The notes under the pieces were generated by a model. It worked only from the letters and a program-made list of their open reading frames with translations. It had not been told where the DNA came from and did not search any database. This document shows positions 1 through 5,140 of a stretch of 5,140 nt of DNA, in pieces (the stretch's first letter is position 1; each line of letters opens with the position of its first letter). The stretch is taken from the NCBI GenBank assembly GCA_900556095.1, contig USNU01000119.1:1-5140 (forward strand), given 5' to 3'. Source of the stretch: an uncultured Bacteroidales bacterium (GTDB lineage Bacteria; Bacteroidota; Bacteroidia; Bacteroidales; Paludibacteraceae). The position numbers and the translations under genes are program-made.

Positions 1-1119
1 GTGTCGCGGTTGGTCTAAATAGAGCGACTTGATAGCGTGTTCGGGTGTAGTACGGTCGATGTGAATATGCTCGATAGTACCATTGGGCAGAATCCGATTG
101 AGTCCTCCGCCGTTGGTGGCGACATAGACAATACCCTGCGAGTCGGCAACAATGCTGTTCACGATGGGATAACTGAGCGCGCGTTGGCTGTCGGAGTTTG
201 CACCGTAGTAGGTATAGACGTCATGGCGCGGGTTGTAGAGATGTATCGCGCCGAAGAAACTGCCAATCCACAATGTGCCTTGCTCGTCACAGGTGATGGC
301 GCGCACAGAGAAAGGATAGTTGTCGGAAGTGGTGTAGTTGAATGGTGTGCAGCGAAGGTCGGTACCTGCGATGTGAATGAGTCCGCTATATGTGCCTGCC
401 CAATAGTTGCCATCTTGGTCTTCGATGATGGTTCGCACGTCGGTAGATTGTATGATGTGTTGTCGTTCACCCGTAGGTTGGAGACACCAAAGTCCGTCGG
501 TGCGTGAACACAGCCACAGATTTTGACGGCTGTCGCGGTATATATGTACGACCGATGGTATGTTGATGTGTTGCAAGAGTGTTCCCGATGTGTTGTAGAT
601 ACCTACTTTGTCTTTGGTGGACACAATGATTTGTTCTGCCGACTCGTAGAGTGCGATGGGTTTGGGCAGTGGAAACAGCGTGGAGAGTGTGTCGTGGTTG
701 TAGGCGAAGAGTGTATCCCGTGCGGCGATGAGGAAACGCCCATAGCCGTAGATGAGTGCTTGTGCTTGCGCAGAATCAACAACGCTGATTTGCTCTGTGG
801 CAAGAGATAGGTGGAGAACGCTACTGCCACTACGGAAGAGAATATGTCCGTTGTGGTCTCCGCAGACGGTGTGAATATAATTGTTGGTAATGGGGAGATT
901 GGTATTTTCATCGCCGCGAAATATGCGACAGTTGTTGCCTGCTATACAGTTGAGTCCGTCGCGAGTAGCCACCCACATGCGTCCGTACTCATCCTGATAG
1001 AATGCATTGATACTATAGTGGGATAATCCATCGGCTACACCAAAGCGCTCCAGCGTTGCAGAAGTGGCAAACGAGAGCAGGGAGAAAAAGCAAAGACAGG
1101 TAAGAAATAGGTGTTTCAT
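1..1119 (-). CDS. Two-component regulator propeller sensor, probable HTCS (N-terminal part, runs off left edge)
   Basis: The ATG is at 1119-1117 and the frame is open for 373 codons to base 1 without a stop, so the C-terminal part lies outside the window. Residues 1 to about 20 (MKHLFLTCLCFFSLLSFATS) form a Sec-type signal peptide. The mature start has the family signature: ERFGVADGLSHYSINAF, then QDEYGRMWVATRDGLN at 42-57. Further propeller-blade repeats with D-x-x-G-x-x-W-x-(G/C)-(T/S)-like cores lie near residues 188-213 (DSRQNLWLCSRTDGLW), 228-250 (EDQDGNYWAGTYSGL), 272-294 (CDEQGTLWIGSFFGAI) and 318-341 (ADSQGIVYVATNGGGLN), with a weaker one near 80-96. In known HTCS proteins such repeats make two seven-bladed periplasmic propellers, followed by a Y_Y_Y domain, histidine kinase, receiver and AraC-type DNA-binding domain. 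Those later domains are not visible, so HTCS is an inference from this N-terminus and the divergent susC/susD. It may instead be a simpler propeller sensor. The likely role is to sense a glycan breakdown product and control the neighbouring operon. Confidence 0.86.
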   Translation of the reverse strand, partial: MKHLFLTCLCFFSLLSFATSATLERFGVADGLSHYSINAFYQDEYGRMWVATRDGLNCIAGNNCRIFRGDENTNLPITNNYIHTVCGDHNGHILFRSGSSVLHLSLATEQISVVDSAQAQALIYGYGRFLIAARDTLFAYNHDTLSTLFPLPKPIALYESAEQIIVSTKDKVGIYNTSGTLLQHINIPSVVHIYRDSRQNLWLCSRTDGLWCLQPTGERQHIIQSTDVRTIIEDQDGNYWAGTYSGLIHIAGTDLRCTPFNYTTSDNYPFSVRAITCDEQGTLWIGSFFGAIHLYNPRHDVYTYYGANSDSQRALSYPIVNSIVADSQGIVYVATNGGGLNRILPNGTIEHIHIDRTTPEHAIKSLYLDQPRH

Positions 1120-1156
1120 AATAGCAAAATCGTACAGCATTCAGAACGGTATTTTC

Positions 1157-1214
1157 ATGCAAAATTAGTGTAATTTTATGGAATATGCAAACAATGGCGG
1201 TGAAAAATGCAAAC
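1157..1214. repeat. ATGCAAA direct repeats around the sensor promoter
   Basis: ATGCAAAA occurs at 1157-1164 and ATGCAAAC at 1185-1192 and 1207-1214. The last two copies are exactly 22 bases apart, about two helical turns. The first copy overlaps the -7 element and the second overlaps the -33 element of the minus-strand promoter. Direct repeats phased on the helix are typical of AraC-family binding sites, so autoregulation is possible, but the motif is short and AT-rich. Confidence 0.35.
1160..1191 (-). promoter_or_regulatory. Bacteroidetes-type promoter of the propeller sensor gene
   Basis: On the minus strand a TTTG (-33 box, 1191-1188) is followed by exactly 20 bases and then TAATTTTG (1167-1160), a perfect match to the Bacteroidetes -7 consensus TAnnTTTG. 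Transcription would start near 1153, giving a leader of roughly 35 bases before the ATG at 1119. No Shine-Dalgarno sequence is seen, as is usual in this phylum. The match to consensus and spacing is strong; the start site itself is inferred. Confidence 0.75.
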
Positions 1215-1300
1215 CGGTGTTTTTGCAGAGTGAAAAGGATAGGGTATTTCCATATTATATGTATCGATATATGTTATATCTACAGTCTATCCCCCTATCA

Positions 1301-1322
1301 CTCCTCTACAACTCCTCTACAA
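1301..1322. repeat. 11-base tandem repeat, block 1 (2 copies)
   Basis: CTCCTCTACAA is repeated twice with no mismatch (1301-1311, 1312-1322) and is followed by the start of a third copy (CTCAC). It lies in a pyrimidine-rich stretch of the intergenic region. Confidence 0.75.
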
Positions 1323-1355
1323 CTCACTTCTCTTATACCTCTTTTGTGCCATCTC

Positions 1356-1388
1356 TATCCCTTGCTCATCCCTTGCCTATCCCTTGCT
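1356..1388. repeat. 11-base tandem repeat, block 2 (3 copies)
   Basis: Three head-to-tail units are present: TATCCCTTGCT (1356-1366), CATCCCTTGCC (1367-1377) and TATCCCTTGCT (1378-1388). The middle copy differs at its first and last bases. The sequence is unrelated to the neighbouring blocks but the unit length is the same. Confidence 0.8.
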
Positions 1389-1433
1389 GAAATTCTTCCA
1401 TTTGCCCCTGTCTCCTCACGACCTGCGTGTAGG

Positions 1434-1466
1434 ATAACCGATACATAACCGATACATAACCGATAC
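1434..1466. repeat. 11-base tandem repeat, block 3 (3 perfect copies)
   Basis: ATAACCGATAC is repeated three times without a mismatch (1434-1444, 1445-1455, 1456-1466). After it, TAC trinucleotides recur at 1474, 1485, 1496 and 1507, again 11 bases apart, which suggests decayed further units out to about 1509. Confidence 0.85.
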
Positions 1467-1696
1467 ATATGAATACTTTCTCAATACTTTGATGCTACCC
1501 TGATACTACTCATATACTCCCCACGTATATGTATTTGCCTGTCTTTGATTTGATTTTTCGTGTATTTGTTTCCTAATCGTGGCACATCTTGCGCCATAAG
1601 CAATATTTTGTTCGTTATAGGTTTTCGTTATTTTGAACTCACGTTAAGTATATCATAAAGCGGTTTCGTGGAAGATTGCTGACGGACATATAGTGA

Positions 1697-1730
1697 GGGC
1701 GAAAGGGGCGGTATCGGCGGGGAAGGCGGG
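1697..1730 (+). other. G-rich tract with four G-runs (possible quadruplex)
   Basis: In an otherwise AT-rich region, the plus strand has GGG (1697-1699), GGGG (1705-1708), GGGG (1719-1722) and GGG (1728-1730), separated by 5, 10 and 5 bases. GGGCGAAA occurs at both ends (1697-1704 and 1728-1735). Four runs of three or more G could fold as a quadruplex, although the 10-base loop is longer than the usual limit of about 7. It lies about 200 bases before the transporter start. Function is unknown. Confidence 0.35.
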
Positions 1731-1808
1731 CGAAAAAGCACCGAATGTAGTATGTTTTTATCAACGGTTATAGAATGGGAAATAACAATATGATATATCG
1801 TACTATAA

Positions 1809-1854
1809 TTTGTACAAAAGTGATATTCTTTTGAATTTTATTTGTACTGATATT
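1809..1854. promoter_or_regulatory. Direct repeat TTTGTAC...TGATATT upstream of susC, candidate operator
   Basis: TTTGTAC occurs at 1809-1815 and 1841-1847 (32 bases apart, about three helical turns). Each copy is followed by TGATATT, at 1821-1827 after a 5-base gap and at 1848-1854 directly. The first copy is also part of a perfect 10-base palindrome TTTGTACAAA (1809-1818). The second copy includes the presumed -33 box. The position just upstream of and on the promoter fits an activator site, possibly for the divergent sensor-regulator, but that link is inferred. Confidence 0.4.
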
Positions 1855-1875
1855 GCAAAATATATCGTAATTTTG
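1841..1875 (+). promoter_or_regulatory. Bacteroidetes-type promoter of the susC-susD operon
   Basis: TAATTTTG at 1868-1875 is a perfect TAnnTTTG -7 element. The best -33 candidate is TTTG at 1841-1844, giving 23 bases between the boxes, a few more than the usual 19-21; this is consistent with a promoter that needs an activator. Transcription would start near 1880, leaving a leader of about 50 bases rich in ATACTA motifs. No Shine-Dalgarno sequence precedes the ATG at 1934; the bases before it are AT-rich. Confidence 0.6.
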
Positions 1876-1877
1876 CA
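1854..1877. promoter_or_regulatory. Inverted repeat over the susC -7 element
   Basis: The arms TGCAAAAT (1854-1861) and ATTTTGCA (1870-1877) are perfectly complementary around an 8-base spacer. The right arm covers most of the -7 element, so a protein bound to this dyad would block or position RNA polymerase. In the transcript most of it lies upstream of the inferred start, so a DNA site is more likely than an RNA hairpin. It may simply reflect the AT-rich promoter composition. Confidence 0.4.
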
Positions 1878-1933
1878 GCGTGGTTTGAAGTAACGGATAC
1901 TAAATACTAATACTATACTTTTTATTCAGTAAT

Positions 1934-3505
1934 ATGAAGAAGATATTTCTTGGAATAATACTGTGCGTGATGTGTTCTGCTTGGGCATGGGCGGACGTAA
2001 CGGGTGTGGTACGCGACGAACAAGGCGAACCGCTTATCGGTGTGTCTGTGGTGCTTGAGGGAACTACGCAGGGTACAATAACCGATTTTGACGGACAATT
2101 TGTACTGAGTGCACAGGAAGGACAGACTCTCGAAATCAGTTATATGGGCTACCGCACGGAGCGCGTGAAAGTGGGGAAAGGTGCGTTGGCTGTCGTCCTG
2201 AGCGAGGATACGAAAGCCCTTGACGAAGTGGTGGTAGTGGGGTATGGCACACAAAAACGCTCCGACTTGACGGGTTCGGTGGTTTCGGTGAAAGCGGAGG
2301 ATATGAATGCCGTGCCTACCTCTTCGGTGGCGGAGATGCTTCGCGGGCAAGCCGCAGGCGTGGTGGTAACACAGAACAGTGCCCGCCCCGGTGGGCAATC
2401 GGATATTGTGATTCGCGGAAAGAAGTCGCTGACGGGTGGAAATGCACCTCTATATATTGTGGACGGAACGCCGGTGGATAACATAGACGATTTCAATGCA
2501 CAGGATATAGAATCGATAGAAGTGCTGAAAGACGCTTCTGCGCAGGCTATCTATGGTGCGCGTGCCAGTAATGGTGTGATATTGGTTACCACCAAGCGTG
2601 GCAGCGAGGGCAAGACGCAAGTGGACCTCAATGCGTACGCCGGTGCACAGATGGTGAAACGCAATTTCGACTTGTACAGCGGTGCAGAATGGGCTCGGAT
2701 GAAGCGTGAGGCAAACCGTTCGTTTGTGTATGACCCTGTTACCAAGACGGCAACGGGAGACTATCAGGACGATGTTTCGCTGTTCGGAAATATGTATCAG
2801 AACCTTGTAGATGAGCGATATACCAACTGGGAGGAACTGATGATTAAGCCTGCTTTGCAACAGAAATATGACATCAGCGTGCGCACAGGTAACGACCGCA
2901 CGAAGATGTCTGCGGCATTGGGCTTCTACGACCAAGAAGGTATGATTGCCCCCGCGAACTATCGTCGCTACAATGCGCGGTTTGATGTGTCGCAAAAACT
3001 AGGAAAGCGCGTAACTATCGGTATGAAGACCAATTATGTGCATAGCGACCAGAAGTCGGAGGACTCGGAGTTCTCGAAAGTGCTGACCGAGTCGCCTTTG
3101 CTGAGTGCGTACGACAAAGACGGAAATATGCTTTCGTTGTTAGCGGACAGCAAATGGAGTCCGCTGTGGAACAATGCACACTATACTTCGGATAAGAAAA
3201 CCGACCGTTTTATGCTTGGTTTGAACCTCGATTGGAATATCTGGGGCGGACTGACATATCGGTTGAATACCTCGGTGAACTATCGCAATCAAGAACAGGG
3301 CGTGTACCGGGATTCGAAGCATGAGAAAGGCAGTTCGGTAGGCGGACAGGCGTCTGTTGCCAACACGCGATATGTGGATTATCTGTTGGAGAATATCTTG
3401 GCTTATGACCGGACGTGGCAAGAGAAATGTAACATTGGTGCAGTCAATAGAGTCTATCCGCACAACGATGACTACCACCGGCGGGAGTGGGTTTGCAACC
3501 GATGA
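1934..3505 (+). CDS. susC: SusC-like transporter, N-terminal fragment (plug and first half of barrel)
   Basis: This frame encodes 523 residues; the last 28 (after W495) are out-of-frame sequence ending at TGA 3503-3505. Residues 1-20 form a Sec signal peptide with a cleavage motif AWA before DVTGVV. Residues 21 to about 95 are a carboxypeptidase-regulatory-like beta-sandwich (GVVRDEQGEPLIGVSVVLEG, then ISYMGYRTERV), found at the start of SusC proteins. A TonB-box-like segment DEVVVVGYGTQKR lies at 97-109. The plug domain covers about 118-224, with the family signatures MLRGQAAGVVV (135-145), APLYIVDGTPV (171-181) and IEVLKDASAQAIYGARASNG (195-214). Beta-barrel strands follow. The ATG at 1934 is chosen because the signal peptide begins right there, about 55 bases after the predicted transcription start. 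On its own this fragment lacks most of the barrel and should not insert as a working channel. Confidence 0.88.
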   Translation: MKKIFLGIILCVMCSAWAWADVTGVVRDEQGEPLIGVSVVLEGTTQGTITDFDGQFVLSAQEGQTLEISYMGYRTERVKVGKGALAVVLSEDTKALDEVVVVGYGTQKRSDLTGSVVSVKAEDMNAVPTSSVAEMLRGQAAGVVVTQNSARPGGQSDIVIRGKKSLTGGNAPLYIVDGTPVDNIDDFNAQDIESIEVLKDASAQAIYGARASNGVILVTTKRGSEGKTQVDLNAYAGAQMVKRNFDLYSGAEWARMKREANRSFVYDPVTKTATGDYQDDVSLFGNMYQNLVDERYTNWEELMIKPALQQKYDISVRTGNDRTKMSAALGFYDQEGMIAPANYRRYNARFDVSQKLGKRVTIGMKTNYVHSDQKSEDSEFSKVLTESPLLSAYDKDGNMLSLLADSKWSPLWNNAHYTSDKKTDRFMLGLNLDWNIWGGLTYRLNTSVNYRNQEQGVYRDSKHEKGSSVGGQASVANTRYVDYLLENILAYDRTWQEKCNIGAVNRVYPHNDDYHRREWVCNR

Positions 3506-4889
3506 TTTGGGGTATAACAATATCTCCGCGGCATCGATAACCAACCCGACGAAACGTACCATCACTCCGCGTCAGTTGGTCAGTTTCATGGGGCGTGTGA
3601 ATTACAGCCTGATGGACAAATACCTGTTCTCGGTAAGCGCGCGTGTGGACGGTTCGAGTGTTTTCGGCAAGAATAGTAAGTGGGGTGTATTCCCTGCCGG
3701 TTCGTTTGCGTGGCGTATCAACCAAGAGGATTGGCTTGTGGATGTGAATTGGTTGACCAATCTCAAACTGCGCTTGTCTGCCGGCTCGGTGGGTAACCAA
3801 GCCATCTCTCCGTATCAGACACAAGGATTGGTGGACAGTTACTATATGAAGTTTGGGGACGAAAATGCGCTGGTGGGCTACCTACCCTCAGGGCAATTGC
3901 AGAACCCCGACCTCAGATGGGAGACCACCACGAGTTACAATGCAGGGTTGGATTTCGGTTTCTTGCGCGACCGTATCATGGGTACGGTGGAATACTATCG
4001 TGCGAAAACGACCGACCTGCTGGTGGAAAAGAGTATCAACCAGACTACCGGTTACAACACACAATTGGTGAATATGGGGTCTGTGCTGAATCAGGGCGTG
4101 GAGATTACGGCGAACTTTGTGCCTGTGAAGATAAAGAATTTTACATGGACAGTGGACGTGATTTGGGCGCACAACCAAAACAAGATTCTTTCTCTCAATG
4201 GTGCGCAAGGGGCAAACGGAGAACTGCTCAACGACGAGGCAAACGGTTGGTTTATAGGGCATAACATCAATGCTTACTACGATTATCAGTTCGACGGCAT
4301 TTGGCAACTCGGCGACGATATACCCGACTACGGAGGAACGTATCAACCACAACCGGGGGACATCCGTGTGAAAGATGTCAACAATGACGGCAAGATAACA
4401 GCCGAAGACCGTGTAGTGATAGACCGCGACCCGAAATGGACGGCCTCGTTAGGTACAGCATTTAAGTTCTTCGGCGTGGATATATCGTTTGATTTCTATG
4501 GCGTGTATGGGGCTGTTCGCCAGAACAACTATCTCTATTCCAGCAACCAAGGCGGCGACTTGAAAGGTGTGCGCAATGGTATCAAGGTGGATTATTGGAC
4601 AATAGAGAATCCGAGCAACACCGCTCCGCGTCCGAGAGACGGCAACATCACCTATTTCTCGTCGCTGTCGTACCAAGATGCGTCATACTTCCGCCTGCGC
4701 ACGCTGTCCGTGGGATACTCGTTCCCCAAGAAACTGATTGAGAAAGCCAAGATGAGCAACCTGCGTATCTATTGCACGGCTTCGAATGTTTTTACCTGCA
4801 CCAAATATCAGAGTTATAGTCCTGAAGCGAGTGCGGGCAGTTATCCCGAACCGAGAACCGTCATCGGTGGTTTGAACCTGAGTTTTTAA
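3357..4889 (+). CDS. susC: SusC-like transporter, C-terminal fragment (second half of barrel)
   Basis: This frame is +1 relative to the upstream fragment. The ATG at 3357 is only the first ATG in the frame. The 20 residues before 3417 are unlike SusC, so the real sequence begins around GKRNVTLVQSIES at 3417 and there is no sign of an independent start. About 490 residues of TonB-dependent receptor barrel follow, with SusC-typical segments: GGSGFATDDLGYNNI, RVDGSSVFGKNSKWGVFPAG, LRLSAGSVGNQAISPYQTQG, LQNPDLRWETTTSYNAGLDF and QTTGYNTQLVNMGSVLNQGV. A calcium-loop-like motif lies at 4374-4409. The protein ends in NLSF with a terminal aromatic residue, as needed for BAM-dependent insertion. Without the signal peptide, TonB box and plug it cannot work alone. 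A separate functional gene is very unlikely. Confidence 0.85.
   Translation: MPTRDMWIICWRISWLMTGRGKRNVTLVQSIESIRTTMTTTGGSGFATDDLGYNNISAASITNPTKRTITPRQLVSFMGRVNYSLMDKYLFSVSARVDGSSVFGKNSKWGVFPAGSFAWRINQEDWLVDVNWLTNLKLRLSAGSVGNQAISPYQTQGLVDSYYMKFGDENALVGYLPSGQLQNPDLRWETTTSYNAGLDFGFLRDRIMGTVEYYRAKTTDLLVEKSINQTTGYNTQLVNMGSVLNQGVEITANFVPVKIKNFTWTVDVIWAHNQNKILSLNGAQGANGELLNDEANGWFIGHNINAYYDYQFDGIWQLGDDIPDYGGTYQPQPGDIRVKDVNNDGKITAEDRVVIDRDPKWTASLGTAFKFFGVDISFDFYGVYGAVRQNNYLYSSNQGGDLKGVRNGIKVDYWTIENPSNTAPRPRDGNITYFSSLSYQDASYFRLRTLSVGYSFPKKLIEKAKMSNLRIYCTASNVFTCTKYQSYSPEASAGSYPEPRTVIGGLNLSF
3413..3422 (+). other. Frameshift site in the SusC-like gene
   Basis: The sequence ACGTGGCAAG reads T-W-Q in the upstream frame, and the downstream frame resumes as G-K-R from 3417. 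Family sequences commonly have D-R-T-W-G-K or D-R-T-F-G-K at this place (from memory). An original TGG-GGC-AAG with two Gs lost, or a single C inserted after TGG, would each explain it. No long homopolymer or slippery heptamer is present, which argues against programmed frameshifting and against reversible slipped-strand variation. Confidence 0.7.
4374..4409 (+). other. EF-hand-like calcium loop in the SusC-like barrel
   Basis: In the downstream frame these 12 codons read DVNNDGKITAED, matching the calcium-loop pattern D-x-N-x-D-G-x-I-x-x-x-D at positions 1, 3, 5, 6, 8 and 12. It is preceded by GDIRVK and followed by RVVI. A loop of this form is common in SusC proteins near the C-terminal third. 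Calcium binding here is inferred from the motif. Confidence 0.6.
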
Positions 4890-4932
4890 TGCGAATAGTT
4901 TGGATTAGGAAATGTTAATTGTTGATTGAGTG

Positions 4933-5140
4933 ATGAAAAAGCACATTATATATATAGTTCTTGTGGCGGTGCTTTGCACTTCTTGCCACGATTGGTTGGA
5001 CGAGAAAATCTATACGCAACCTACGAGTGAGTATATCGTTTCCACGCCTGCGGGTATGGCGAGTGCGGTATTGGCGATGTATTACAAAGACCGTGAGATA
5101 TTCCGCAACAACGATGACTCGGAGACTATCCTATGGATGA
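4933..5140 (+). CDS. susD: SusD-like surface glycan-binding lipoprotein (N-terminal part, runs off right edge)
   Basis: The ATG is at 4933, 43 bases after the SusC-like stop, and 69 codons are visible without a stop. Residues 1-17 (MKKHIIYIVLVAVLCTS) are a lipoprotein signal peptide ending at Cys18, the residue to be lipidated; the lipobox is L-C-T-S-C, with the leucine at -4. The mature start CHDWLDEKIYTQPTSEYIV follows the SusD pattern of C-x-D-(F/W)-L-D-E soon followed by a segment like STPAGMASAVLAMYYK (37-52), the first helix of the SusD N-terminal domain. SusD proteins have about 500-600 residues, so roughly nine tenths are missing here. In the family they sit on the cell surface as a lid on SusC and deliver glycan. 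The gene is probably co-transcribed with susC; polarity from the upstream frameshift could lower its expression. No Shine-Dalgarno sequence is seen. Confidence 0.88.
   Translation, partial: MKKHIIYIVLVAVLCTSCHDWLDEKIYTQPTSEYIVSTPAGMASAVLAMYYKDREIFRNNDDSETILWM

Larger units (their letters stand above)
1120..1933. other. Long divergent intergenic region (814 bases) without a supported gene
   Basis: No convincing protein or RNA gene is seen between the sensor and the transporter. Short plus-strand open frames at about 1178-1448 translate to low-complexity sequence generated by the pyrimidine-rich repeats and have no recognisable domain. The region is mostly AT-rich. It holds promoters at both ends, three blocks of 11-base tandem repeats (1301-1466), a G-rich tract (1697-1730) and repeats near the susC promoter. 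The stretch 1530-1690 has no structure I can name, apart from a weak promoter-like pair at 1607-1635 (TTTG, 17 bases, TTATTTTG, one mismatch to consensus). Confidence 0.7.
1934..4889 (+). pseudogene. susC: SusC-like TonB-dependent transporter, whole gene interrupted by one frameshift
   Basis: Two overlapping frames together make one SusC-family outer-membrane transporter of about 985 residues, the normal length for the family (around 1000). The first 495 codons (1934-3418) are collinear with the N-terminal half: signal peptide, carboxypeptidase-regulatory-like domain, TonB box, plug and first barrel strands. The rest continues in another frame from about 3417 to the TAA at 4887-4889, giving the remaining barrel and a C-terminal phenylalanine (GGLNLSF) as expected for an outer-membrane protein. 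The junction reads ...LLENILAYDRTW then (G)KRNVTLVQSIES..., as one would expect from an intact relative. Nothing else is missing, so this is either a recent mutation or a sequencing or assembly error. If intact, it would import oligosaccharides bound by SusD, powered by TonB-ExbBD. The symbol denotes the family; starch is not implied as substrate. Confidence 0.88.

Noticed and set aside
37..1026. Plus-strand open frames at 37-507, 523-810 and 811-1026
   Set aside because: They lie opposite the fully open 373-codon sensor frame on the minus strand, which has a signal peptide and propeller repeats. Their translations match no family I recognise.
901..1158. Exact 11-base repeat GGTATTTTCAT at 901-911 and 1148-1158
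   Set aside because: A few chance pairs of 11-mers are expected in a window of this size, and one copy lies inside coding sequence.
1178..1448. Two overlapping small plus-strand open frames in the spacer (70 and 87 codons)
   Set aside because: Their translations are low-complexity S/L/P/Y-rich sequence derived from the pyrimidine-rich tandem repeats, with no promoter or domain evidence.
1607..1635. Plus-strand promoter TTTG-N17-TTATTTTG
   Set aside because: The -7 element has a mismatch in the TA, spacing is short and no gene follows directly. It is mentioned only as a possible source of a spacer transcript.
3357..3416. An independent gene starting at ATG 3357
   Set aside because: The 20 residues before 3417 do not resemble SusC, while the other frame over the same bases does. 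The ATG is incidental to the frameshift.
3413..3422. Programmed ribosomal frameshift or phase-variable tract
   Set aside because: There is no slippery heptamer, no homopolymer longer than two Gs at the junction and no obvious downstream pseudoknot. SusC genes are not known to need frameshifting.
1..5140. CRISPR array, tRNA/rRNA, transposase or attachment sites
   Set aside because: No spaced long direct repeats, cloverleaf, rRNA sequence or transposase-like protein was seen on either strand.

Overview
The window looks like the head of a glycan (or other polymer) uptake locus from a member of the Bacteroidetes, most likely the order Bacteroidales. Three things point there: a SusC-type TonB-dependent transporter followed after 43 bases by a SusD-type lipoprotein; a divergent sensor built of 'two-component regulator propeller' repeats, as in hybrid two-component systems (HTCS); and promoters of the Bacteroidetes type (TTTG, about 20 bases, TAnnTTTG) with no Shine-Dalgarno sequences. 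Genus and substrate cannot be fixed from this sequence.

Layout. Bases 1-1119 (minus strand) hold the first 373 codons of the sensor gene, which runs off the left edge. Its reading frame is open throughout, starts with a signal peptide and carries about six propeller repeats. Bases 1120-1933 are an unusually long intergenic region (814 bases). It holds a near-consensus promoter for the sensor at its left end, three separate blocks of 11-base tandem repeats in the middle, a short G-rich tract, and at its right end the transporter promoter surrounded by direct and inverted repeats that may be operators. Bases 1934-4889 (plus strand) hold a SusC-like transporter gene that is whole except for one frameshift near 3416-3419, which splits it into 1934-3505 and a second frame ending at 4889. 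Bases 4933-5140 hold the first 69 codons of the SusD-like gene, which runs off the right edge.

How the parts would work together (family knowledge plus inference): the propeller sensor in the periplasm would detect a breakdown product of the target glycan and activate the divergent susC-susD operon. SusD at the cell surface would hand oligosaccharides to SusC, which imports them using TonB energy. If the frameshift is real, this copy of the transporter should be non-functional and the locus crippled. If it is a sequencing or assembly error, the gene is ordinary.

I found no clearly new system here. The points most worth a second look are the frameshift, the shared 10-base -7 element of the two divergent promoters, the inverted and direct repeats at the susC promoter, and the three unrelated 11-base repeat blocks.
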